A stretch of 64,000 bases of DNA from DAIODI01 sp046349255. Lineage in GTDB: Bacteria; Pseudomonadota; Alphaproteobacteria; Rhizobiales; Aestuariivirgaceae. Shown here one piece after another: positions 46,098 through 53,944 of the stretch. A model generated the notes under the pieces. That model saw only the letters and a program-made list of their open reading frames with translations. It searched no databases and had not been told where the DNA came from. Made by a program: the position numbers and the translations under genes. Position 1 is the first letter of the stretch; every line of letters starts with the position of its first letter. The stretch lies in contig JAXMCR010000002.1 of NCBI GenBank assembly GCA_046349255.1, forward strand, positions 806,001-870,000, written 5' to 3'.

Positions 46098-47687
46098 TCA
46101 GGCCTCCTCGAGCGCCCGGCGCAGCCGCCGCAGGATGATCTGCCGCGTGCGTTCGTCCGGCGCCTTCTCGATCTCCTCGTTGATATCGAGGAGGAGGCGC
46201 GTCAGGTCGTTGTGCCAGTCGAGGCGGGCCGCCTGCTCGGGCGCGATGCGCGGACGGTGCGTGGCCGGAAGCGCGCGGGCGTGTGCGCCCTCAAGGTCGA
46301 ACGTCTCGTCCATCTGCGGCAGGACCACGACCGACTCTGGCACGAGATCGGGCGCGATGCGCTCCTTCAGCGCCGTGAGGTTCGGCTCCTCGCCGTGAAC
46401 GAGGAACAGCGTGCGCTTGACCGGCAGGCGCTGCGAGATCCACTCGACGAGCTCCGGCGCATCGGCGTGGCCGGAATAGGCGTTGATCAGGTCGATGGTC
46501 GCCTCGACGCGCACGTCGGTTCCCATGATGCGCACCATCTTCGCGCCGTCGAGGAGCAGGCGGCCCAGCGTTCCGACCGCCTGGTAGCCGACGAGCAGCA
46601 CGGTCGCGTCGCGCCGCCACAGGTGTTCCTTCAGGTGATGGCGGATGCGCCCGGCCTCGCACATGCCAGACGCGGCCATGACGATGAAGAAGCCCTTCAG
46701 GCGGCCGATCGCCTTGGAGTCCTCGACTGACGTCGACAGCCGGACGTCGGGCGAGGACAGCGCGGCGATCAGCGCCTCGGGATTGTCGAGGTCGTCGGCG
46801 TGGCGGCGGAACACTTCGCTCGCCTTCTGGGCGAGCGGGGAGTCGAGGAACACCGGCACGTGCGGGATCGCGCCCTCGCGCATCAGCACGTAGAGATCGG
46901 CGATGATCTCCTGCGCGCGTTCGACCGCGAACGTCGGCACGATCAGCGCGCCGCCGCGGGAGCGCGCCGCGTTCACCGACTTCGCCAGCAGGGCGCGGCG
47001 GCCTTCCTTGGTGAAGTCGATGCGGTCGGTCGCGCCGAAGGTCGATTCGCACAGGAGGTAATCGACGTCGGCCGGGCCTTCGGGTCCGGGCTGCAGGAGC
47101 TTGTGGCGCGGGCCGACGTCACCGGAAAAGAGGAGGCGCAGCGGCGCGGCCGCTCCGTTCGAGACCTCGACCTCGATCGAGGCCGAGCCGAGCAGGTGGC
47201 CGGCGTTCCAGTAGCGGGCGCGCACGCCGGGGATCGGTTCTATCCACGTCCGGAGGTCGACGGGGCGCATGCGTTCGATCGTGCGCTGTGCGTCCTCGAC
47301 GGTGTAGATCGGCTCGAGGTCGGCGCGGCCCTTGCGGCGGTCGCGCCGGTTGATGCGCTCGACTTCGGTCTCCTGGATGTAGGCTGCATCGGGCAGCATC
47401 ACCGTCGAGAGGTCGATCGTCGGCGGCGTCGCGTGGATCGACCCCTGGTAGCCGTGCTTCACGAGCTTCGGCAGAAGCCCCGCGTGATCGATGTGGGCGT
47501 GGGTGAGGAGCACCGCATCGATGCGGGCGGGCTCGAACGGGAAGCGGCCGTAGTTGAGCTCGCGGAGTGTCTTCGGTCCCTGGAAGAGGCCGCAGTCGAC
47601 GAGCACGCTGCCGTTTGCCGTGTCGAGGCGGAAGCACGAGCCGGTGACCGTGCCGGCGGCGCCGTGGAAGGTGAGCGTGGTGGTCAT
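46098..47687 (-). CDS. Beta-CASP metallo-beta-lactamase-fold nuclease
   Basis: 529 residues. Metallo-beta-lactamase domain with LLTHAHIDHAGLLPKL (HxHxDH), the conserved Gly-Ala AAGTVTGSCF start and AGHLLGSASIEVE; the beta-CASP domain gives FAVERAQEIIADL, MAASGMCEAGRIRHHL and the late YSGHAD and FLVHGEE motifs, as in CPSF73-like and RNase J-like enzymes. Predicted to process RNA in the cytoplasm. It lies immediately upstream of the GH94-like gene, with five bases between; the functional link, if any, is obscure. Confidence 0.9.
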   Translation of the reverse strand: MTTTLTFHGAAGTVTGSCFRLDTANGSVLVDCGLFQGPKTLRELNYGRFPFEPARIDAVLLTHAHIDHAGLLPKLVKHGYQGSIHATPPTIDLSTVMLPDAAYIQETEVERINRRDRRKGRADLEPIYTVEDAQRTIERMRPVDLRTWIEPIPGVRARYWNAGHLLGSASIEVEVSNGAAAPLRLLFSGDVGPRHKLLQPGPEGPADVDYLLCESTFGATDRIDFTKEGRRALLAKSVNAARSRGGALIVPTFAVERAQEIIADLYVLMREGAIPHVPVFLDSPLAQKASEVFRRHADDLDNPEALIAALSSPDVRLSTSVEDSKAIGRLKGFFIVMAASGMCEAGRIRHHLKEHLWRRDATVLLVGYQAVGTLGRLLLDGAKMVRIMGTDVRVEATIDLINAYSGHADAPELVEWISQRLPVKRTLFLVHGEEPNLTALKERIAPDLVPESVVVLPQMDETFDLEGAHARALPATHRPRIAPEQAARLDWHNDLTRLLLDINEEIEKAPDERTRQIILRRLRRALEEA

Positions 47688-47925
47688 GGTGCGTCAGTCC
47701 CCTCGACGCCGGTGGGAGACGCTAGCACGCGGACGTTAATGGAAACGACATCCATCCCGTGGAAGGCTTACCCGGCCCCGAATCCGTACACACCCCCGAC
47801 AACTGTCGCGAACAGTCGCATGAAACGGCTTACATCCTCCAGCATTTCTGCGTTCTTGGCGGTGGTGTTGTCGCATGCGCGCGCACTCCGTAGATTGGCG
47901 TAAACAGCCCCAGCGGAGACCCCCT

Positions 47926-48861
47926 TTGGAATACCGCGACTACTACAAGACGCTCGGCGTCGAGCGCACCGCCAGCGCCGACGACATCAAGGCGGCCTAC
48001 CGGAAGCTCGCCCGCAAGTACCATCCCGACATCAGCAAGGAGGCCGGGGCGGAGGCGAAATTCAAAGAGGTGTCAGAGGCTTACGAGGTCCTCAAAGATG
48101 CCGAGAAGCGCGCCGCCTACGACCAGCTCGGCCAGGGCCCGCAGCCCGGCCAGACCTTTCGCCCGCCGCCCGGCTGGGACGCGGGCTTCGAGTACGAGGG
48201 CGCCGAGGAGCCGGGCTACAGCGACTTCTTCGAGCAGCTGTTCGGCCGCGCCCGCCGGCAGCGGCCGGGCGGGTCGGGGGGCGGCAGTTTCCGCGCCTCC
48301 GGCGGAGACCACCACGCCAAGATCCTGATAAACCTCGACGATTCCTACACCGGCGCGACCCGGCAGGTGTCGCTGCGCAACGCCGAGATCGACGACAAGG
48401 GCCAGGTCCAGATGAAGGAGCGCACCGTCAACGTCACGATCCCGAAAGGCATCCGCGAAGGTCAGGTCATCCGCTTGCAGGGCCAGGGCGGACCCGGCAT
48501 CGGCGGCGGTGCTTCGGGCGATCTCTACCTCGAGGTCGAGTTCGCCCCCGACCCGCTTTACAAGGTCGACGGCAAGGACGTGACCTACGAGCTTCCCGTG
48601 GCGCCCTGGGAGGCCGCGCTCGGTGGCAAGGTCAAAGCCCCGACGCCCACGGGCGCGGTCGATCTCACCATCCCTCCGGGCTCCGGAACCGGCAGAAAGC
48701 TGCGGCTGAAGGGCCGTGGGCTGCCGGCGGCCGAGCCCGGTGATCTCTACGCCGTGCTGAAGCTCGTGCTGCCGCCGAACAAGGGTCCCGAGGCCGAGCG
48801 CCTCTACAAGGAGATGGCCGAGAAGCTCGCGTTCAACCCGCGCGCCGGCCTCGGAGTGTGA
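47926..48861 (+). CDS. cbpA: DnaJ-class co-chaperone CbpA
   Basis: 311 residues. A J-domain at 1-70 (YRDYYKTLGVERTASADDIKAAYRKLARKYHPDIS, with HPD), a Gly-rich linker and two C-terminal client-binding domains (AKILINLDDSYTGATRQV and the PKGIREGQVIRLQGQGGPG stretch); no zinc-finger region, as expected for CbpA. It assists DnaK. I chose a TTG start at 47926 since it gives the family beginning (L/M)EYRDYYKTLGV and lies 9 bases after GGAGA; an ATG at 47875 gives an unsupported extension. Four bases separate it from cbpM. Confidence 0.88.
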   Translation: MEYRDYYKTLGVERTASADDIKAAYRKLARKYHPDISKEAGAEAKFKEVSEAYEVLKDAEKRAAYDQLGQGPQPGQTFRPPPGWDAGFEYEGAEEPGYSDFFEQLFGRARRQRPGGSGGGSFRASGGDHHAKILINLDDSYTGATRQVSLRNAEIDDKGQVQMKERTVNVTIPKGIREGQVIRLQGQGGPGIGGGASGDLYLEVEFAPDPLYKVDGKDVTYELPVAPWEAALGGKVKAPTPTGAVDLTIPPGSGTGRKLRLKGRGLPAAEPGDLYAVLKLVLPPNKGPEAERLYKEMAEKLAFNPRAGLGV

Positions 48862-48865
48862 CGCC

Positions 48866-49153
48866 ATGACGAACGACATCGTGGTCTACGACGAGACGAC
48901 CGAGGTCACCCTCGAGCAGCTCGTCACCTACTGCCACGTGCGCCGCGAGAAGGTGGTCGAGCTCGTGCGCGAAGGCATCCTCGCCCCGCACGGCGCAGCC
49001 CCCGGCGACTGGCGCTTCGGCGGCCTGTCGCTGCGCCGCGCGCGCAAGGCGGTGCGGCTCGAGCGCGACCTCGAGATCAACCTGACGGCAGTCGCGCTGA
49101 TCCTCGATCTCCTCGACGAGATCGATACGCTCCGTGGGCGGACGGGCGGCTGA
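48866..49153 (+). CDS. cbpM: Chaperone modulator CbpM
   Basis: 95 residues, the usual size. It has the winged-helix MerR-like fold: TTEVTLEQLVTYCHVRREKVVELVREGIL followed by RARKAVRLERDLEINLTAVALILDLLDEI. CbpM binds the J-domain of CbpA and inhibits it. Directly after cbpA and cotranscribed; convergent with the VTT gene, four bases apart. Confidence 0.88.
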   Translation: MTNDIVVYDETTEVTLEQLVTYCHVRREKVVELVREGILAPHGAAPGDWRFGGLSLRRARKAVRLERDLEINLTAVALILDLLDEIDTLRGRTGG

Positions 49154-49157
49154 GCGC

Positions 49158-49793
49158 CTAACAGAACCCGCCCTGTCCGGACGGAAGGGCGTAATGCACC
49201 AGAAGATAGAGCGCGACGACGGCGACGACGGCGATCAATGCGATCGTCGTCAGCCGGTCGGCGATGAACGCCCGCATCCGCTCACCGTAGCGCTGCAGCA
49301 GCCAGCCGAGTGCAAAGAACCGCGCGCCGCGTGCAACGACGCACGAGACGATGAAGAACGGCAGTCCGACGTGCACGACGCCGGCCAGGATCGTCACCAC
49401 CTTGATCGGCGGAATGTGCGCAAGCCCCGACGTCACGAGCAGCAGCATCGTCATCTCGCGCCCGCCACACTGGCGCAACGCGTTGAATTCATCGAGTTTT
49501 CCGTAGAACTCGAGGATCGGCTCGGCGATCAGGTGAAAGCCGTAGTAGCCGATCAGATAGCCGAAGATTCCGCCGAGCGTGGACCCGATCGTCGCGATGA
49601 GGGCATAGCGCATGGCCCGCTCGGGCCTCGCGAGCGCCATCGGCACGAACAGCACGTCGGCTGGCACGAGGAAGAACGAGCTTTCGACGAACGCGATGAT
49701 GCCGAGCCAGAGTTCGGCAGCCTTCGAACCGGCGAGCGACAGGGTCCAATCGTAGAGGCGGCCGAGAACGCCTGTGCTTGTTGCCGACCGCAC
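49158..49793 (-). CDS. VTT/DedA-family inner-membrane protein (YqaA-like)
   Basis: 211 residues with four to five hydrophobic helices and the SNARE-associated/VTT pattern: ESSFFLVPADVLFVPMALARPERAMRYALIATIGSTLGGIFGYLIGYY, with the acidic-Pro re-entrant motif. Relatives are lipid scramblases/flippases (DedA superfamily) or the YqaA branch. A GTG at 49793 was chosen as the start because GGAG lies nine bases upstream and it precedes GRLYDWTLSLAG closely; the longer frame from 49883 would overlap the next gene by 64 bases. Confidence 0.84.
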   Translation of the reverse strand: MRSATSTGVLGRLYDWTLSLAGSKAAELWLGIIAFVESSFFLVPADVLFVPMALARPERAMRYALIATIGSTLGGIFGYLIGYYGFHLIAEPILEFYGKLDEFNALRQCGGREMTMLLLVTSGLAHIPPIKVVTILAGVVHVGLPFFIVSCVVARGARFFALGWLLQRYGERMRAFIADRLTTIALIAVVAVVALYLLVHYALPSGQGGFC

Positions 49794-49819
49794 GTATTGC
49801 TGCTCCGAATACCCGCGCG

Positions 49820-50500
49820 TTACTGAACGGCGGGTGCGTTTGACTGGCGCTTCTCGATAGCCGACAGAAGTTGCGAATTCCAATACGGCAGCGGCGTCAT
49901 CAGCAGTCGACCCGTGCCGATGTAGGTCCGCAGCATCGACTCGCCTGACAGCATCGAGCCGAGGATCGTGCGGGCAGGCCGTCGAACCTCAAAGCGGATG
50001 CCCGCAGTGCGCGCGATCACGAGCGCGCCCTCGACGGCGATGCCGCCGTTGTCGAGGACGACTTCGCGCACCGGGCCGTCCGTCTTGAGCACCACGGTGC
50101 CGAAGCCGCTCACCATCGTCACGTAGTGGATGAAGCCCTCCCCGGTCCAGAAGGAGGCCTCCATCGGTTCGCGGTGCAGCGTGAGTTCGACGGAGCCTTC
50201 CGAGGCCCAATAGGAGCCACGGCTCAGGATCCAGGAGTCACCGTGCAGGGCGAAGACGTGGTAGCCCCCGGCAGAAGCCTCGAGAACGACCGTGCCACTG
50301 CCGCTGAACGACGGGCGGATCAACGGCTCCTGCGACAGCGCATTGCGAAAAAAGTCCCGTGGCCGCGGCAGCGGCGCATCGACAACGATCCCGCCTTCGA
50401 TGTAGGACATCGCGCCGGTTTCGGCCCGGATCGTCTCGTTGTGCAGGTGGGCGCGCACGAACTGGTGCGATTCCGTTTCGACGACTTCGAACTCGGCCAT
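49820..50500 (-). CDS. AIM24/TIGR00266-family protein
   Basis: 226 residues, an all-beta TRAP-like AIM24 domain. The lead YIEGGIVVDAP with the paired segments GTVVLEASAGGYHVFAL and FGTVVLKTDGPVREVVL, and the GGIAVEGALVIARTAGIRFEV repeat, are typical. The mitochondrial AIM24 has a role in membrane organisation, but the bacterial function is unknown. Transcribed 26 bases ahead of the VTT gene, thus likely an operon. The start at ATG 50500 follows the family; a GTG ten codons earlier is possible. Confidence 0.8.
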   Translation of the reverse strand: MAEFEVVETESHQFVRAHLHNETIRAETGAMSYIEGGIVVDAPLPRPRDFFRNALSQEPLIRPSFSGSGTVVLEASAGGYHVFALHGDSWILSRGSYWASEGSVELTLHREPMEASFWTGEGFIHYVTMVSGFGTVVLKTDGPVREVVLDNGGIAVEGALVIARTAGIRFEVRRPARTILGSMLSGESMLRTYIGTGRLLMTPLPYWNSQLLSAIEKRQSNAPAVQ

Positions 50501-50580
50501 CCTGCCCTCGATACGCGTTTCCAGGACCACGGCGGACGCTATAGTGCCCCCGCTGGTTCACCCATCATGCGGAGCCGATC

Positions 50581-51555
50581 ATGGTCAAGCCCAAACTCTT
50601 CGCCGTGGCGTTGCTTGCCAGCCTGCCGCTCCTGGGAGTGGCAGGGGAGCCGGCTGCGGCGATGACAAGGCTCGTGACCATCGGTACGGGCGGCCCGACC
50701 GGGATCTACTTCGCCGTCGGCAACGCCATCTGCCGCCTGCTGCTGGGCGCGGGTGAGGCGAAGGGCGACCGTTCGCTGCGTTGCATCGCGCCGTCGAGCG
50801 CAGGGTCGCAAAGCAACGTCGACGCGCTGATCTCCGGCGACATCGACGTCGCCATCGTCCAGTCGGACGTTCAGTACGAGGCCTATGAAGACGCGTCCGG
50901 CAAGGGCAAGCAGCTGCGGAGCCTGTTTTCACTGCATGCCGAACCCTACCAGCTCGTCGCCTCGAAGAAGTCCGGAATCAAGTCGTGGAACGACCTCGCT
51001 GGAAAGCGCTTCAACATCGGCAACCCAGGGTCAGGGAACCGGAAGACGACGGAAGTCCTGATGCAGGCCCACGGCACGCCCCGCGGCGCGTTCCAGCTGA
51101 CGACCGAGCTTCCGCCCGCCGAACAGGCGCGCGCCTTGTGCTCCGACCGGATCGATGCGTTCGGCTATGTGGCCGGCGCCCCGAACTCGAGCGTCGCCAG
51201 CGCCATCGAGAAGTGCGACGCCACGCTCGTCAGCGTCGACAGCCCTGTCGAGGAGAAACTTGCCGAACAGTTCCCCTACTTCGGCATCGCGACCATTCCG
51301 AAGAGCACGTACAAGGGCGTGGATAACGATGTCCGCACGCTGTCCACGTTCGCCACGGTACTCGTGCGCGCGGACCTGCCGGACGATATGGTGAAGGCCC
51401 TGATGGCGGCGGTCTTCGACGACATCGAGACGTTCCGCTCGCAGAACCCGGCGCTCGAGAATCTCAATCTGGACGAGATGGTCTCGCGCGGGCTGATCGC
51501 CCCGCTGCATCCGGCAGCGGAAGCCTTCCTCAAGGAAAAGGGCTTGCTGAAGTAG
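50581..51555 (+). CDS. TAXI-family TRAP transporter solute receptor (orphan)
   Basis: 324 residues with a signal peptide (LFAVALLASLPLLGVAGEPAAA). The TAXI motif is visible as LVTIGTGGPTGIYFAVGNAICRLL, then AGSQSNVDALISGDIDVAIVQSDVQYEAYE, FNIGNPGSGNRKTTEVLM and RALCSDRIDAFGYVAG. Such periplasmic receptors deliver ligands to a fused TRAP-TAXI membrane protein, which is not present nearby. Divergent from AIM24 and convergent with the bestrophin-like gene. Confidence 0.88.
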   Translation: MVKPKLFAVALLASLPLLGVAGEPAAAMTRLVTIGTGGPTGIYFAVGNAICRLLLGAGEAKGDRSLRCIAPSSAGSQSNVDALISGDIDVAIVQSDVQYEAYEDASGKGKQLRSLFSLHAEPYQLVASKKSGIKSWNDLAGKRFNIGNPGSGNRKTTEVLMQAHGTPRGAFQLTTELPPAEQARALCSDRIDAFGYVAGAPNSSVASAIEKCDATLVSVDSPVEEKLAEQFPYFGIATIPKSTYKGVDNDVRTLSTFATVLVRADLPDDMVKALMAAVFDDIETFRSQNPALENLNLDEMVSRGLIAPLHPAAEAFLKEKGLLK

Positions 51556-51556
51556 C

Positions 51557-52333
51557 TCAGTCCGGCTGCATCTTCTTCAGCACCGTCTCATAATCGCCCG
51601 GACCGATCCGCACGGCGCCGGCAAACGGTTCGTCGAGAGCGGAGATCGCGTAGATGGTCATCGCCAGATAGAAGATGACGAGACCGCCGATCGTCAGGTG
51701 CAGCAGGATGCGTACGTCGAGCAGCACGATCAGCGCGATGTTGACCAGCACCCCCACGACAACGAGCCACCAGAGCACGCTGTCGATCCTTACCTTCACC
51801 TGCGCCTCACGCAGCGCCTTTGCCTGGGTGAGCGCATAAAACTGGGTCATGGTCTCGCCGTGGATCAGGTTCTGGGTCTCGCCATCGGGATCGAAAAGCT
51901 GGAGGTTGTCCTGCAGCGCCGAGAGGATGTCGTCGGATTTTCGGTCGATGATCCCAAGCGCCTGCTCCGGCCACACCCTATCGATCAGATACTTCGTATA
52001 CGTGACGAGCAGCCGCTGCCCGTCCGTGCGCAATGGTTCGGGATAGTGGCTCAGGTTCTTGTAGAGCGAGAAGATCGCCGTCGTTTCGCTTTTGACGGTG
52101 GATTTTGCCTCTTCGACGTTTTGATAGGCCGCCACCGCGAGCAGGCCGAGGAGAATGCCGTAGAAGACGCTGAACGAGGAAATCGCGATTCCGACGATCT
52201 CATTGATGCCACCCTGACGCCGCAGCCAGAAGCGCAGGATCGGTCGGACGAACAGGATCAGCGCCCACGTCAGGCCGACGAACAGAATGCTCAGCCGCAC
52301 GGCCGAGCCGAATTCGACGTATTCGAGCCCCAT
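51557..52333 (-). CDS. Bestrophin-like (DUF4239) membrane protein
   Basis: 258 residues, four hydrophobic helices in two pairs: LSILFVGLTWALILFV and IVGIAISSFSVFYGILLGLLAVAAYQNVEEA at the N-terminal side, and VLWWLVVVGVLVNIALIVLLDVRILLHLTIGGLVIFYLAMTIYAI at the C-terminal side, ending with a short cytoplasmic tail. The pattern fits DUF4239/bestrophin-like proteins, whose role in bacteria is unknown. Start at ATG 52333; a short in-frame extension upstream has no similarity. Confidence 0.8.
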   Translation of the reverse strand: MGLEYVEFGSAVRLSILFVGLTWALILFVRPILRFWLRRQGGINEIVGIAISSFSVFYGILLGLLAVAAYQNVEEAKSTVKSETTAIFSLYKNLSHYPEPLRTDGQRLLVTYTKYLIDRVWPEQALGIIDRKSDDILSALQDNLQLFDPDGETQNLIHGETMTQFYALTQAKALREAQVKVRIDSVLWWLVVVGVLVNIALIVLLDVRILLHLTIGGLVIFYLAMTIYAISALDEPFAGAVRIGPGDYETVLKKMQPD

Positions 52334-52396
52334 CGCGTTTCCCCGGCGATACCGCGCAGCGCGGCAAGGCCTGCTTGCCACGTTTCGCGAAAGGAT

Positions 52397-52451
52397 GAAA
52401 GTCGGCTCGGGCTTGCCTTGCCTGCGGGCATGGGCTAATTGGCCGACTTTC
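52397..52451. repeat. 10-bp inverted repeat with 35-bp spacer upstream of tRNA-Ser
   Basis: GAAAGTCGGC at 52397-52406 and its exact complement GCCGACTTTC at 52442-52451 flank the probable promoter of the tRNA, ending four bases before the tRNA gene. It could be a protein-binding site or a remnant of an insertion end; no larger element is seen. Confidence 0.45.
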
Positions 52452-52455
52452 CTGC

Positions 52456-52545
52456 GGAGAGGTGGCCGAGTGGTTTAAGGCGCACGCCTGGAACGCGTGT
52501 ATACGGGAAACCGTATCGAGGGTTCGAATCCCTCCCTCTCCGCCA
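52456..52545 (+). tRNA. tRNA-Ser (GGA)
   Basis: 90 bases including an encoded CCA. The acceptor pairs GGAGAGG with CCTCTCC, the D-arm has GGCCGAGTGGTTTAAGGC, the anticodon stem CACGC/GCGTG encloses CTGGAAC with anticodon GGA, there is a long class II variable arm (ATACGGGAAACCGTAT) and the T-arm GGGTTCGAATCCC. It reads UCC and UCU serine codons. A tRNA-Ser is a common integration target, and AT-richer genes follow directly. Confidence 0.97.
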
Positions 52546-52859
52546 AGCCGACAGCATCAGCCGCACTACTCGGAGCAAGGGCCCCCAGCAGTGCCGGAAT
52601 GCGCGGCCCGAGGCTCGTAAACAAAGCACTGCTCAATCAACCCGTTCGAAGGCATGCGGCCGATAGCGATTTCAACTGCGTCGGAGCGGCATAGCATCGT
52701 CGACCCGAGGACGCGTTTTCATTCCGGGTTACGGGCAGCAACAACCTCATAATGCCAAGCCGAACCCCGGGAGCAATTTCCAGGCCTCCAGGAGATTATG
52801 GATGGCGTAACACTTGCACTTGAAGATTGCTGTACTTGTTACGCGCATTAGAAAAAACT
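52546..52859. other. Stretch without a recognisable gene
   Basis: 314 bases between the tRNA and the GT61 gene. No coding frame with good start and codon use is seen. It contains no copy of the tRNA 3' end that would mark an attachment site. It is the transition from GC-rich core to AT-richer sequence. Confidence 0.5.
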
Positions 52860-53918
52860 ATGAAGATATTAGACCTTGGGCGGCATTGGCAAAAATCCCT
52901 CTTGGAGTATTGGGGCCTTCTGGAGGCGGGACCGCCCGGTTTCGGTGACATCGCCGAAGTAGAACGAATCCCTTTTCTTGGGGACCAGCCTGTCGCTCGC
53001 AATGGGCGTCGGATCGACAGTCCATGCGGCTTAGACGACTTTACGGGCGCGAGGCCAAAACAATCTTCGTTTGGGGATATTCTTTGCCTACCGTCCGGCG
53101 CAGTGTTTCATGACGGCGTCTATGCTCGCTGGCTTTCGTATTGTCCCAACCAACGACCGGTTTTAGGCATACGCGACGTGGGATTTCCTTCACAGGTGAA
53201 CGAAGCCACGCTCGTAAGCGTCGAGCACGGCATAACCTATGGCGATTGGGTCGCCGAATACATAAACACCCTTATTCATGCGATGCCGCTCGCATCGCCA
53301 CTGCTCGTCCCCGTCCGATTGCGTAGCCGACCGTTTGTCGAGAGGGACCTTGTCGCTCTGGGAATAGATTTCCGATTTATCGACCGCCCGACGTTTGTGC
53401 GCCAGGCCACCGTTCTGCATAAACGAAGATATCTGGGGCGCTGGACGAAAGAGGACGTTGCAGCCTACAGGGCTGCCTTCGGGATAACTACCGAACCTCC
53501 CCGGCGAGGATCTCTCTTGTACCTCTCGAGAGAGGGCGTGCCACACCTGCAGCATCATCCAACCCGCGTCTATCCGAACGCCGAAGTCGGCGCGCTCGTA
53601 GCCTCGCTCGGGGGCAGAACACTGAAGACACAGCAGCTCGGCCTCAAGGACTTTGTCAATGCCCGAACCGAGGCCGAAACCGTCGTTGCTGACCACGGCT
53701 CGGCGATGGTGAACCTTCAGCTTTGGGAAACGAAGAATGTCATCGAACTCGTAACGGACGGCTGGTGGGACCCCAGCATGATGTCGGTGGCCAAGTCGTC
53801 CGGAGTTCGCAACTACGCGATTGTTCGTGTAAGCGGCTCGGGGTCTGCTTGCATTGCGGCGATTCGAAATTGGATCAAGTCGTTTCAGACGTCGGTTGAT
53901 TCCTTGTGGGCTGACTGA
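52860..53918 (+). CDS. Glycosyltransferase family 61 (DUF563) protein
   Basis: 352 residues. Three features of GT61 are seen: LLYLSREG near residue 215, NAEVGALVASLGGRTLKTQQLGLKDFVN about residues 240-270, and VVADHGSAMVNLQLW near 280 (GxHGA-like in relatives). The family adds sugars such as xylose or other residues to polysaccharides. The gene is visibly AT-richer than the core and its only neighbours are island genes. The start at ATG 52860 lacks a clear ribosome site; an alternative TTG at 52827 adds 11 residues. Acceptor unknown. Confidence 0.78.
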   Translation: MKILDLGRHWQKSLLEYWGLLEAGPPGFGDIAEVERIPFLGDQPVARNGRRIDSPCGLDDFTGARPKQSSFGDILCLPSGAVFHDGVYARWLSYCPNQRPVLGIRDVGFPSQVNEATLVSVEHGITYGDWVAEYINTLIHAMPLASPLLVPVRLRSRPFVERDLVALGIDFRFIDRPTFVRQATVLHKRRYLGRWTKEDVAAYRAAFGITTEPPRRGSLLYLSREGVPHLQHHPTRVYPNAEVGALVASLGGRTLKTQQLGLKDFVNARTEAETVVADHGSAMVNLQLWETKNVIELVTDGWWDPSMMSVAKSSGVRNYAIVRVSGSGSACIAAIRNWIKSFQTSVDSLWAD

Positions 53919-53944
53919 GCGAAGTGCGCCTCTGCATTTACCCG

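Noticed and set aside
41740..46398. 1552-codon open frame antisense to the GH94-like gene
   Set aside because: Low-complexity Arg/Ala/His translation typical of antisense frames; the minus-strand protein has clear motifs.
51990..52010. TTCGTATACG in the bestrophin-like gene as a fourth operator copy
   Set aside because: Only one half and the core match, and it lies inside a coding region away from any start.
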